DNA from: an uncultured Bacteroidales bacterium
GTDB lineage: Bacteria; Bacteroidota; Bacteroidia; Bacteroidales; F082
Direction: 5' to 3'
NCBI GenBank assembly: GCA_937896505.1
Contig: CALBNP010000104.1
Coordinates: forward strand, 16,006-80,005
Length of the DNA: 64,000 nucleotides
In this document: positions 18,667 to 26,827 of the stretch, piece by piece
How positions within the stretch are numbered: position 1 is the stretch's first letter
How the letters are laid out: every line of letters starts with the position of its first letter
The notes under the pieces: model-generated
The model's database searches: none
What the model was told of the DNA's origin: nothing
Seen by the model: the letters and a program-made list of their open reading frames with translations, nothing else
Translations under genes and position numbers: made by a program

Positions 18667-20618
18667 CTTTTCTGTTGGGCTTGCATCTTAGCTTGTTGTT
18701 TCTGTGCTTCTTCCAGTCTTTTTTGGAAATTTGACTTCTTGACAGGCTTTTGCTTGTTCTTCTCGATGGTGGCGCGCACGTCTTCTTCCTTAATCAGCTT
18801 GCGGAAGAGGAACATTTGGATGAAGGTGATGATGTTCACCAGCATGTAGTAGTAGCTCAAGCCGGCGGAATAGTTGTTGAAGATTCCGAAGAACATGATA
18901 GGCATCAGATACATCATCCATTTCATGGGTTTCATCGAAGGATTACTCGAAACGTCCATCTGCTTGTTGTTCACGTAGGTGTAGATGAATGTGGTGATGG
19001 TCATCAGCAGGCAGAACAAGCTGATGTGGTCCATGCCGAGGAATCGTGGGAACTCGACGATGCTGTCGTAGGTCGAGAGGTCGTTACACCACAGGAAAGG
19101 CTGTTGGCGCAACTCGATACTGGCAGGGAAAAAGCGGAACACGGCAAACAGGATAGGCATCTGCAACAGCGCAGGGACGCAGCCCGAAGCGGGACTCACT
19201 CCGGCTTGGCGTTGCAGGTTCATCACGGCTTGCTGTTTCTTCATGGCGTCTTCTTCCTTGGGATATTTTGCGTTGATGGCGTCCATTTCTGGCTTCAGCA
19301 CGCGTGTGATAGCGGTCGATTTGTACGACTTGAATGCGAATGGGAGAAGCACCAGCTTGATGAGGATGGTGAGGATGAGAATCACGATGCCATAGTTCCA
19401 ACCGTAGGAACTCAGCCAGTTGAAGACGGCGATGACACCATAATTAATCCAGCGGATGAGGAAGAACTTACCCAAGTTGATCTGGAGCTGCAATCCGAGG
19501 TCGTAGTTCTTCAGAGTCTTGAAGTGGTTGGGGCCGAAATAGAGCGACATCGGGATGAGGTTCTCGCTTACTTTCATGTCGAGAGGCACTTCGATGTTGG
19601 CCGACATGGTCTTGAAATAGCGCGGATTCTCCGATTTGTTGGTCTCCACTTTCATGTTGGCGTTCGAAAACTCGTTGTCGGCGACAATCACGTTGCAGAA
19701 GAAGCGTTGCTTGAACGACACCCATTTGAGCTTGTTGGAGACGCGCTTTTCGCTGTCTTTCAGCTCGTCGAGGTGATCGACATCGTCTTTTTTCATGGAG
19801 CAGTAATACACCGATTCGCCCGAGAAACGGTCTTGGCTCTTCTCTTGTTTCATCAGGTCAACGCTCCATTCTATGTCCATGCTGTTGGCGTTGGCTGCCA
19901 GCACGTCTTGCATTCCAACGGTGTGGATGTCGAACCCCATCATGTAGTTGTCGTCGTGAATGGTATAGACAAATTCCAGGTAACGGTTGGCATCGGGCTG
20001 GCCGTTGGCTTGGTCGAGGTTGGCACGCATGGCGATGACCACGCTGTCGTTTTCGCCTACCGTCATGTCGCCACCCGTGTAAGGCATTCCATCAATATAA
20101 GGTTGGAAATACAACTGCGATGTGTTGATGGTGCGGTTCTCGCTAAAGAATGCGAGGTTGAAATATGACGTTTCAGGGTCGAACGACAAAAGCGGAAGCG
20201 AGTCGTAGGTCTTGAAGTCTTTCAGTTCCACTTGCTTGAGGAAACCGCCTTTGCTTCCCAAGGTCAGTTTCTGGAATTGGTTTTCGATGGTGATAGTTTG
20301 CTCCTCGCCTTCCGATGCGGAAGCAAAAGCTCCGAAACGCGAACGGAGTTGGTTATATTTCTGGTTGGCCAAAGTGGCCGAGTCGAGTTCGATTTCCGCT
20401 GTGGTGTCGGCGGCCATGCTTTCGAATTCGGCCCTACGTTGCTCGATGATACGGAGCGAATCGAGGGCGGCAGCTTCGAGGCGAGCCTGACGGATAGAGT
20501 CTTGAATGTGTTGCTGTTTGGCTAATTCTTCTTTCGAAGGGGTCATGAAATACATCCATCCGAAGAGGATGGCTGCGATGAGGATAAACCCGATTAAGGT
20601 GCTTTTCGTGTTGTTCAT
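18663..20618 (-). CDS. yidC: Membrane protein insertase YidC
   Basis: 651-residue insertase that places proteins in the inner membrane with or without SecYEG. N-terminal membrane helix (TLIGFILIAAILFGWMYFM), a large periplasmic beta-sandwich domain typical of Gram-negative YidC, then the 60K inner-membrane core with VLKPEMDAINAKYPKEE, QAGVSPASGCVPALLQMPI and the C-terminal helices. The tail is basic (KMQAQQKR). The frame extends to a TTG at 20645, but that lies at the predicted transcript start of the minus-strand -7 element (20654..20661), so the ATG at 20618 is chosen. Confidence 0.95.
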   Translation of the reverse strand: MNNTKSTLIGFILIAAILFGWMYFMTPSKEELAKQQHIQDSIRQARLEAAALDSLRIIEQRRAEFESMAADTTAEIELDSATLANQKYNQLRSRFGAFASASEGEEQTITIENQFQKLTLGSKGGFLKQVELKDFKTYDSLPLLSFDPETSYFNLAFFSENRTINTSQLYFQPYIDGMPYTGGDMTVGENDSVVIAMRANLDQANGQPDANRYLEFVYTIHDDNYMMGFDIHTVGMQDVLAANANSMDIEWSVDLMKQEKSQDRFSGESVYYCSMKKDDVDHLDELKDSEKRVSNKLKWVSFKQRFFCNVIVADNEFSNANMKVETNKSENPRYFKTMSANIEVPLDMKVSENLIPMSLYFGPNHFKTLKNYDLGLQLQINLGKFFLIRWINYGVIAVFNWLSSYGWNYGIVILILTILIKLVLLPFAFKSYKSTAITRVLKPEMDAINAKYPKEEDAMKKQQAVMNLQRQAGVSPASGCVPALLQMPILFAVFRFFPASIELRQQPFLWCNDLSTYDSIVEFPRFLGMDHISLFCLLMTITTFIYTYVNNKQMDVSSNPSMKPMKWMMYLMPIMFFGIFNNYSAGLSYYYMLVNIITFIQMFLFRKLIKEEDVRATIEKNKQKPVKKSNFQKRLEEAQKQQAKMQAQQKR

Positions 20619-20653
20619 ACAAAAATCTCTTTCTTTCTTTTGCAATAAAGCGG

Positions 20654-20682
20654 CAAAAATAGTAAAAAAATATGTAATTTTG
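20654..20682. promoter_or_regulatory. Divergent -7 elements for yidC and the esterase gene
   Basis: TATTTTTG on the minus strand (20654..20661) faces away from TAATTTTG on the plus strand (20675..20682). The two -7 elements are only 13 bp apart, so the two promoters must overlap each other's -33 regions and polymerases probably compete. Confidence 0.5.
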
Positions 20683-20701
20683 CCAAATTAAAAGTAAAGA
20701 A

Positions 20702-21874
20702 ATGTCGAAGAGTCTTTCCCGATTTTGGCAAGTCGTTGGCACCACGATTTTTGTGATGCTTACATTAGCTGTCTCGATGAATAAATCATTTGGCGGCAAT
20801 CTGGATGATGGGGCTAAAAACAAGCCATCCTACCTCACTCCATGTTTTGAGGTTAAGGTTGAAAACGATGTGAAGTATGCCGAAGCCGAAGGCTATTGGT
20901 CGAGCTATCCTGACGAGGGTGAACCTTTCGGGCAAGTCTATTTAGGGCGCGTCGCCCAGCTGGTGAGCACAGACAGTTTGGACCTTACCATGGACATCTA
21001 TCAGCCTGATACCGATTCCGATCAGTTGCGTCCCTTGATTCTGTTCATCCATGGTGGTTCGTTTTTCAATGGCGACAAGGCCGAAGAGTCGTATCGCCTA
21101 TGGTGCACACATTTCGCCTCGCTGGGTTATGTTGCCGTCTCGATGAACTACAGGATGGGCTGGACACCCAACAGGACAAGCATCGATGCGGCGGGATTCC
21201 GTGCTACGCAAGATGCCAATGCCGCGCTGCGTTTTCTCCTTCATCATGCCGACCTCTATCGCATCAATCCTGACTGGGTTTTCGTTGGAGGCACCAGTGC
21301 CGGCGCCATCACCGCCCTCAATTTGGCTTTCCTTACCGACGATAACAAGCCCGCTTCTGTCGTCGAGGAAGGACCGATAGCCAAACTTCTTCCCGAGTGT
21401 TCCGAAACGTTCCACATTGCGGCGGTCATCAATATGTGGGGCGCTGTGTGTGATACCGTCATCCTTCACGACTCGCAAACTTCGGTCATCTCATTCCATG
21501 GCGATTGCGACAAAATCATTCCTTATAGCCATGGCTACCCTTTCGTGAAAATGCTTGACAAGAAGAATGACAAGCCCGCCGAGAGTTTCCTTGCCTCGGT
21601 CTTGCCTTTGGTAACGCCAAGTCCCGATGCCGAAATTTGGGAAAACCTCGTGCCACCGATGTATGGCTCGTATTGCATCGACCAATATTGCAAAAAACAC
21701 GGCATTCGAAGCGAATTGCACACGGGTGCCGGCGTGGGACACAGTATGCACGTCGATGAGCATACGCATCAACTCAACTCCTATTTCTATACGATTCAGG
21801 AAGCGATAACGCGTTTCTTGCACGATGAAATAGTGAAACGCCCGATTGGTACCAAGAAAACTACCATTCAATAA
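20702..21874 (+). CDS. Secreted alpha/beta-hydrolase, carboxylesterase/BD-FAE type
   Basis: 390-residue exported esterase. The N-terminal hydrophobic segment (FWQVVGTTIFVMLTLAVSMN) is a signal peptide. The hydrolase core shows the HGGSFFNG oxyanion motif, YRMGW, the nucleophile elbow VGGTSAGAIT and SFHGDCDKIIPYSHG with the acid residue. A His near GAGVGHSMHVDEH probably completes the triad. The fold matches lipase/feruloyl-esterase-like enzymes used on esterified glycans or lipids, but the substrate is not evident. Confidence 0.8.
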   Translation: MSKSLSRFWQVVGTTIFVMLTLAVSMNKSFGGNLDDGAKNKPSYLTPCFEVKVENDVKYAEAEGYWSSYPDEGEPFGQVYLGRVAQLVSTDSLDLTMDIYQPDTDSDQLRPLILFIHGGSFFNGDKAEESYRLWCTHFASLGYVAVSMNYRMGWTPNRTSIDAAGFRATQDANAALRFLLHHADLYRINPDWVFVGGTSAGAITALNLAFLTDDNKPASVVEEGPIAKLLPECSETFHIAAVINMWGAVCDTVILHDSQTSVISFHGDCDKIIPYSHGYPFVKMLDKKNDKPAESFLASVLPLVTPSPDAEIWENLVPPMYGSYCIDQYCKKHGIRSELHTGAGVGHSMHVDEHTHQLNSYFYTIQEAITRFLHDEIVKRPIGTKKTTIQ

Positions 21875-21889
21875 CTAAATACGTTTATT

Positions 21890-22818
21890 ATGAACAGATT
21901 CTCTACTCTACGTTCCATCCTCATGGCGGGGATGATGCTCGTCGGCCTCAGTTGTTTTGCTGACGACACATGCGATTACTTCATTGAGATGCTGTCGGCG
22001 GCGAGGCAACCGAACTGACCTCCATCACCATCTGGAGAGATGGCAACGAGGTGGCTGTTCTTGAAGATGACCTTGAACCAGGCGCCGAGATGACTTGGGT
22101 TGACGAAGTGCCTTGCGCTGGCATTTACGAATACCACGTATTCGCATCCAACGATGCCGGCATCGGCGGTGCCGCACACGACATTGACTCGGTCGGCTAC
22201 TTCTATGAATTCCCGACAGAAGGTCAGGCTACCATCATGCCTGCCTTTGGCTACATTTACACGCAAGACTATCAGGATGGCCTTTATGGCCCCAATTGGC
22301 ATGGTTTCTTGACCATTGACGTACCTGAGGCTGGTCAATATGTGAAATTGGTCGGCTCACACTTCATTAATGATACCGATGTGCTGCGCGTGTATGATGG
22401 CACCAGCACCGAGGGCGAGATTTTGGCAGAATACACTGGCTCGTGCTTCGACCGCGGCGCCGTGCTCGTGCGTGGCGACATCGATGTGGTTTCGAAATCG
22501 GGCGCGCTGACTCTCGAATTCATCACCGGCAGCCAACTGTGCCGTGGCTTCACTTTCTACACCGAAATCATCGAATACGAAGGCATCGGCGAAGCACAAG
22601 CCGGCGTGCGCGTGTTCCCGAATCCTGCCAACGATGAAATCTAAATCGAAGGCATCGACGTGGCTAAGGTGACGATTTACAACGCTTTGGGCCAATATGT
22701 CACTACCCAAACGGCCTCAACCTTGTCATGCAGCAACTTGAACGATGGTCTCTATATGCTTCAGATTGAGAGCCAGAACGGACAGGTCGTTACCCGTCGC
22801 GTGATGATTGCCCACTAA
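21890..22818 (+). pseudogene. Decayed T9SS-exported protein gene
   Basis: A signal peptide start (MNRFSTLRSILMAGMMLVGL, then SCFADD) runs in one frame and stops at about 22018. The rest of the protein continues in another frame from about 21988. It reads an Ig/FN3-like segment (ITIWRDGNEVAVLEDD), a CUB-like segment (YVKLVGSHFINDTDVLRVYDG) and a type A T9SS sorting domain (VRVFPNPANDEI). A TAA at 22642..22644 interrupts that sorting domain; the frame then resumes as IEGIDVAKVTIYNALGQYV to RVMIAH at 22818. Two lesions, a deletion/frameshift and a nonsense codon, argue for a real pseudogene rather than one sequencing error. Confidence 0.8.
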
Positions 22819-22842
22819 TCAGACGAGTCTTAAATACCCAAC

Positions 22843-22879
22843 AAGCCCCACCGCAGTCTATTCCTGCGGCGGGGCTTTT
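22843..22879 (+). terminator. Rho-independent terminator
   Basis: Long stem AAGCCCC-CCGCAG / CTGCGG-GGGGCTT with one internal mismatch and a 7-nt loop, followed by TTTTA, just downstream of the T9SS pseudogene. Confidence 0.75.
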
Positions 22880-22966
22880 ACATTAAGTGTTCGATTGGTC
22901 AACGTACCGTTCTACTATGCCGGACAGGTCGAGTTGATTTTGGGGAAGGAAATGTAACTCGCTCTT

Positions 22967-23170
22967 TTACACACCTCGAAGTTCCATCATAAACTCATCG
23001 TAGATGTAGGTGTCACTCATTGTTTGCAGGCCATAGCGAGAGTCGACAAGCATTCTGTACACGTTGCTCTTGTAAAAAAGGTCAAGTGCCCTTTCGCTGC
23101 TTATCTGCAATTCATCTGCTATCATTATGATGATTCTGGCTATCTTTCGCCAAAGCACGTTATTTCTCAT
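22967..23170 (-). CDS. DUF3791 protein (antitoxin-like)
   Basis: 67-residue protein with the DUF3791 pattern IIMIADELQISSERALDLFYKSNVY...LQTMSDTYIYDEFM. These small helical proteins usually occur next to DUF3990 genes. The start overlaps the DUF3990 stop by 4 bp (ATGA). By position and size it is the likely partner of the ART-like protein upstream. A second member of the family is at 23688..23927. Confidence 0.7.
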   Translation of the reverse strand: MRNNVLWRKIARIIIMIADELQISSERALDLFYKSNVYRMLVDSRYGLQTMSDTYIYDEFMMELRGV

Positions 23171-23676
23171 AAAGCAATGTCTTTTGGATTAATAGTTTCT
23201 GCACATACGAAGTGTAGGTAATTATCTATGATTTCCTGATTGCGGAAACATATCTGATTGTTTGGCTTCTTGTATTTCAACTGATCCAGAGCTTGTTCGG
23301 CTGTGATACGGCCATTCTCATAGTCTTCAACGGTATCGATAACCTGATCGTTTGCCACACCGCCTTCTACAACATCATAGTCCGTTTTGTCTTTCCCTTG
23401 GCGGCAATCGACGACAAACTCCAGCCATTCCATATCATAGGCAGGAAAGACCTTATAAACATAGTTTTGTGCCAGCATTTCGGCTTCGTCGTAGTCATAA
23501 ATGCTGACTATGCTTTGTGCATCCTTTGCCTTACGGCTGGCAACAAGATATGCCCATTTTTCTGCCTGGCTCTTGAGACGTGTCGTATAGAATCCCTTAC
23601 CGAAATCCAAGTTTCTACGTCCTGCTTTTGCAAATGGTTCCGCTACCGCCACGTTTGATCCATGATAAACTTCCAT
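23167..23676 (-). CDS. DUF3990 protein, ADP-ribosyltransferase-like toxin candidate
   Basis: 169-residue DUF3990 protein. The N-terminus EVYHGSNVAV and LDFGKGFYTT resemble the first two motifs of the ADP-ribosyltransferase fold, and QVIDTVEDYENGRITAEQALDQL is a typical C-terminal segment. It lies between two DUF3791 genes, the arrangement of a toxin with small antitoxin-like partners. Toxicity and NAD use are inferences from family and context; no activity is shown by the sequence. Confidence 0.7.
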   Translation of the reverse strand: MEVYHGSNVAVAEPFAKAGRRNLDFGKGFYTTRLKSQAEKWAYLVASRKAKDAQSIVSIYDYDEAEMLAQNYVYKVFPAYDMEWLEFVVDCRQGKDKTDYDVVEGGVANDQVIDTVEDYENGRITAEQALDQLKYKKPNNQICFRNQEIIDNYLHFVCAETINPKDIAL

Positions 23677-23687
23677 TTCCTTATGTT

Positions 23688-23927
23688 TTATTGGTCGTTA
23701 TTACTTTCCCAGTTTAACAGGGTTTCAATAATGTCATCTGCAACATAATCAATACTTTGTGTATGCAGCATTTCATATTGTCCGATAAGTCGCTGACGGA
23801 TAAGGCCTTGTTTTTCCAGTCTTTCTTCCATCTCTTGACCACTGATATTCAGTTTGGCTGCCCCGCTTTCTATTGCCATTACGGCAAAATGAATCTTTCG
23901 GTATGTTTCGCTATCCATGGTATTCAT
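23688..23927 (-). CDS. DUF3791-like small protein
   Basis: 79-residue protein (KIHFAVMAIESGAAKLNISGQEMEERL..LIGQYEMLHTQSIDYVADDI) that looks like a diverged DUF3791 member and precedes the DUF3990 gene by 11 bp. The pair flanking one toxin-like gene probably forms a single operon in the order DUF3791, DUF3990, DUF3791. An alternative start is MDSETYRKIHF three codons in. Confidence 0.6.
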   Translation of the reverse strand: MNTMDSETYRKIHFAVMAIESGAAKLNISGQEMEERLEKQGLIRQRLIGQYEMLHTQSIDYVADDIIETLLNWESNNDQ

Positions 23928-23971
23928 TTTCTCAAGTATTATTTAATTCCTGCAAATATAATGTTTTCTTT

Positions 23972-24202
23972 TTATGCCTTCCCTTCCACAATCCTGACTT
24001 CCTCTTCGGCAAGCCCGAATCGCCGGAGGAAGATTTTCTGGCATGATTCCTTTGCTTTCTCAACAGCATTCATAAAGTTACGCCATTGCGAGTATCCTAA
24101 AATCGGATACAATTCCCTTGCGCTCCAACATTCCACGCCTTCCACCTCGGCGGCAGCCTACTCAAACTGCCCAAACAACTGCTTTACTTCTTCCGTTTTC
24201 AT
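23972..24202 (-). pseudogene. dinD-like remnant
   Basis: The minus-strand frame from the ATG at 24202 reads MKTEEVKQLFGQFE, a stop, then AAAEVEGVECWSARELYPIL, GYSQWRNFMNAVEKAKESC, and then unrelated residues to a TAA at 23972. This is the N-terminus of the DNA-damage-inducible protein D / BRO-N family (normally about 280 residues). It has a nonsense codon at position 15 and everything after about residue 55 is missing. It is a truncated relic within the accessory island. Confidence 0.75.
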
Positions 24203-24222
24203 ATTTATTATATTGTCTTGAT

Positions 24223-24387
24223 TTACATTTCCTGCCTGTAATACACCTTATAGAACTTGCCCCTCTCGTCCTCGCCCTGCTCCACCACTCTAAACGAGCA
24301 AGGATGGCCATTAAAATACGGCCAATTCTGTTTAAGGATGGAAACATCGCTACTCGATTTTTCCCTAACGTCCGTTGTTATCGCCAT
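24223..24387 (-). CDS. Small hypothetical protein (54 aa)
   Basis: ATG at 24387, stop TAA at 24223. It encodes a 54-residue polar protein (MAITTDVREKSSSDVSILKQ, then NWPYFNGHPCSFRVVEQGED to YYRQEM). No family is recognised. It lies 20 bp upstream of the dinD remnant on the same strand and has plausible codon use, but it could equally be a chance frame or another relic. Confidence 0.35.
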   Translation of the reverse strand: MAITTDVREKSSSDVSILKQNWPYFNGHPCSFRVVEQGEDERGKFYKVYYRQEM

Positions 24388-24442
24388 CTTGGTAATATTA
24401 TAATGACTGGTTCAACAAAAATATCCAATGTTTCATCTTCAT

Positions 24443-25048
24443 TTATTTCACTCCATTTCTTTCCAATGTTTTAGAGCTTGGAAGGCTTTCGAATTTTAGC
24501 GACAAATCGATTTTTTGTTCCAAAAGATCAACTTTTTTATCTACATCATATGTTTTTCTATCAATGTTTTTAATTTCTTGTGAATTGTTGCTAATGTCTT
24601 CTTTCATATTCTCAACATCTTTATCAACAGCTACCAAATGATTACTATGGTTGAATACAATTATTCCTATTCCCGAAAAAACAATTGTGCATACACCAGA
24701 AATAATGGTTTCTTTCCAATGTTCAGACCACCAATTTTTAACTTTTTTCCTCTTGCTTTTGGGCCTGTGCTTGTTTTGTGGATTTGCACTATTTTCTGGA
24801 CTATATTGAAGTGTGGTTGAATCACTATATGAAAACGTTTCTGCGGTAGGACCATCTACGGGTGTTTCCATGTTTTTTCTAACTTGCTCAAAATGCATGT
24901 TTGGATTATTCTGATATGGTCCGTTATATGGCTTGTTTACAGCATTATTGTTTGTGTTTTTCCTCTTTGGTCTTCTATTTTTTACCATAAGTATTACCGT
25001 AATTATTATAACAAGATTCGCAAAAATGTACAAAATTTGTTGGAGCAT
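24443..25048 (-). CDS. Unrecognised membrane protein with coiled coil
   Basis: 201-residue protein. Membrane helix at 4-21 (QILYIFANLVIIITVILMV), an Asn/Pro-rich low-complexity linker, a basic patch (KHRPKSKRKKVKNWW), a second membrane helix (TIISGVCTIVFSGIGIIVF), then a heptad-like segment (VDKDVENMKEDISNNSQEI onward). Its start overlaps the preceding gene by 74 bp, so the two are likely co-expressed. AT content is high, like its neighbours. I do not recognise it. Two membrane helices plus a cytoplasmic partner resembles many two-gene defence modules, but that is only a layout argument. Confidence 0.55.
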   Translation of the reverse strand: MLQQILYIFANLVIIITVILMVKNRRPKRKNTNNNAVNKPYNGPYQNNPNMHFEQVRKNMETPVDGPTAETFSYSDSTTLQYSPENSANPQNKHRPKSKRKKVKNWWSEHWKETIISGVCTIVFSGIGIIVFNHSNHLVAVDKDVENMKEDISNNSQEIKNIDRKTYDVDKKVDLLEQKIDLSLKFESLPSSKTLERNGVK

Positions 25049-25652
25049 CAGAAATTTGATCTAATGCAGGGTTGAAGTATTTTTGGTAATCAACTGCAAA
25101 AGTTATCCTTTGATCTTTTTTTTGCCTGTCATATGTAATAATAGTATTATCAAAATCTTCAGTCACCTCTTTCCCGATTTTCAATGGTGTCTTTTTAATA
25201 ATATTGAATCTTAATGAAAGAGACTCCGCAGACTCAATGTCATATGTGTTTTTGATGGATTCACTAACATTTTTCAACAGACCATCCTCGTTTTCCAACT
25301 CTGAATAAATAATAAAACCAAAACGAGCGACATTTTTTATCTTGAAGATGCTAAAAATTTTGTTGATTATTGTCTTGTTAAATTCAGTCAAATAGGTTCC
25401 CAGTTCACTTTCAAAATTTTGTTCAACAGTATATTCGAAAATGACATCTTTAACGCTGATTGTTAAACTATTAGTATTTAGTCGATTTACTAGACGTCTT
25501 ATGCCATCACCTCTTTGCACCTCTGAAAAAAACTTCTCATTAAAGGCAGATCCTTCGGAGTACAATATTTCATCTACAATAGCACCTAATTGGTCTTCGA
25601 CATGGAATCCTTTAGTAAAGCGAATTCCAAAAGCAAATTTCTTTAAAATCAT
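24975..25652 (-). CDS. Unrecognised 225-aa protein, downstream of the type IIB system
   Basis: Soluble protein starting MILKKFAFGIRFTKGFHVED. Alternating strand-like segments (SLTISVKDVIFEYTV; NVARFGFIIYSELE) and a Cys-containing C-terminus (FVHFCESCYNN) are visible, with no catalytic motif I can name. It resembles the TIGR04255-type sporadic proteins in general shape, but I cannot confirm that. It starts 2 bp after the remnant HsdS tail and overlaps the membrane-protein gene downstream, so it is probably transcribed with the restriction system. Confidence 0.55.
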   Translation of the reverse strand: MILKKFAFGIRFTKGFHVEDQLGAIVDEILYSEGSAFNEKFFSEVQRGDGIRRLVNRLNTNSLTISVKDVIFEYTVEQNFESELGTYLTEFNKTIINKIFSIFKIKNVARFGFIIYSELENEDGLLKNVSESIKNTYDIESAESLSLRFNIIKKTPLKIGKEVTEDFDNTIITYDRQKKDQRITFAVDYQKYFNPALDQISDAPTNFVHFCESCYNNYGNTYGKK

Positions 25653-25654
25653 AA

Positions 25655-25750
25655 TTATTTTTTAATTATTATCCTATATTTCACCATCACCTTCCCCGTT
25701 AGCAGCTGCTGCATCAGCGACTTCTTGAGAAGCTCGAGCTTGGTTATTTT
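25655..25750 (-). pseudogene. Remnant C-terminus of a type I HsdS gene
   Basis: Out of frame with the complete specificity gene just upstream, this 32-codon stretch reads KITKLELLKKSLMQQLLTGK followed by VMVKYRIIIKK and a stop. The KLELLKKxLMQQLLTGKV pattern is the standard C-terminal end of type I HsdS subunits. No matching HsdS body is present, so it is probably a scar of a replaced type I system or of recombination in the S gene. Confidence 0.65.
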
Positions 25751-25787
25751 TATTTTACTTATTGTTAGTTTTCCATTGTCCTTTCCA

Positions 25788-26825
25788 TTATCTTTCTATT
25801 CTTTCCACATACCTTTTCAGCATCTCCATTTCCTTGCGCTTCATATAGTTTTCCATGAAAACATAGTCTGGCTCGCCTTTGGAATTTACTGGAAGCATGA
25901 TAGTAAACGAATTTAAACGATTTGAATTTATTGAATGTCCGTGTCCGAAAAACTCTTCTTGCATGGAAATGCAACGAGACAAAAACACTTGTATGTGCTT
26001 GGACATTTCTTGTTTAGGATACAAAGCAGTAACATGACTATCTAATGCAAAATCAAATGGCTGGTAGTAGGCTAAACCTGCACCACCGTCACCATCATTG
26101 TTGAGAGTGACACAATGTCCCTCATACAAATTTTGTGTCTCGACAAAAGACTTCAAGCCATTATTTACTTTTCTTGCAGAAACCAAAGGTACAACTCCAT
26201 CTTGCAAAGAATTCATATCGGTTTGATTTCCTTTATTCGGGTCAAACAATTTTATCAATTTAAAAGGTTTCCATTCTTTATCCTCCAATTTCTCAACACC
26301 ACCTAACTCTTCGATTTTCTTTTGAATATAAGCCTTATACTTTTCCTTTTGCTGCCTTTCAACTTCTCGCATATATTCTTCCATAAAAGCATAATCGGGT
26401 TCTTCTTCTGAAACTGCAGGAAGCATAATATATTGACGCTTCATGTGTTCTTCATTGAATTTATAACCATATTGATATTTCACCTTTTGTTTAAGAATAG
26501 TTGACTTGATAAACAGAAGCACGAATTTGTTATCATCATAATGCTTCAAATGTAAACGTTTTACATCATCAGAAAAAATGGCTTCATACGGATGATAAAA
26601 ATTCTCAACAACACTTCCATTATAATTTACACCCAACACATTTCTGTCCAATGATTTATTAGTATTTGACACAAATTCAGTTATTCCATTATTAGAATCA
26701 GTCGAACCAATAAACGGACGATTCCCTGATTTTTGATTCCCTTTGGTAAGGCGAACTCCAGAATCAATCGTAAATATATCATCAATACAGAACGCTTTCC
26801 AATTACACTCTTCCAACTTCTTCAT
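25788..26825 (-). CDS. Type IIB (BcgI-like) specificity subunit
   Basis: 345-residue DNA-recognition subunit with two target-recognition domains. TRD1 begins NWKAFCIDDIFTIDSGVRLTKG and TRD2 begins EWKPFKLIKLFDPNKGNQTD; each ends in a similar helix (PDYAFMEEYMREVERQQKEK; PDYVFMENYMKRKEMEML). The length matches the B subunit of BcgI-like enzymes (about 340). It follows the RM subunit by 2 bp, so the two form one unit. The bipartite target sequence cannot be predicted from this view. Confidence 0.85.
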   Translation of the reverse strand: MKKLEECNWKAFCIDDIFTIDSGVRLTKGNQKSGNRPFIGSTDSNNGITEFVSNTNKSLDRNVLGVNYNGSVVENFYHPYEAIFSDDVKRLHLKHYDDNKFVLLFIKSTILKQKVKYQYGYKFNEEHMKRQYIMLPAVSEEEPDYAFMEEYMREVERQQKEKYKAYIQKKIEELGGVEKLEDKEWKPFKLIKLFDPNKGNQTDMNSLQDGVVPLVSARKVNNGLKSFVETQNLYEGHCVTLNNDGDGGAGLAYYQPFDFALDSHVTALYPKQEMSKHIQVFLSRCISMQEEFFGHGHSINSNRLNSFTIMLPVNSKGEPDYVFMENYMKRKEMEMLKRYVERIER

Positions 26826-26827
26826 AA

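Noticed and set aside
22880..22955. A short segment reading LVNVPFYYAGQVELILGKEM before a stop
   Set aside because: It looks like the end of some lost gene, but I cannot name a family and it is too short to list as a feature.
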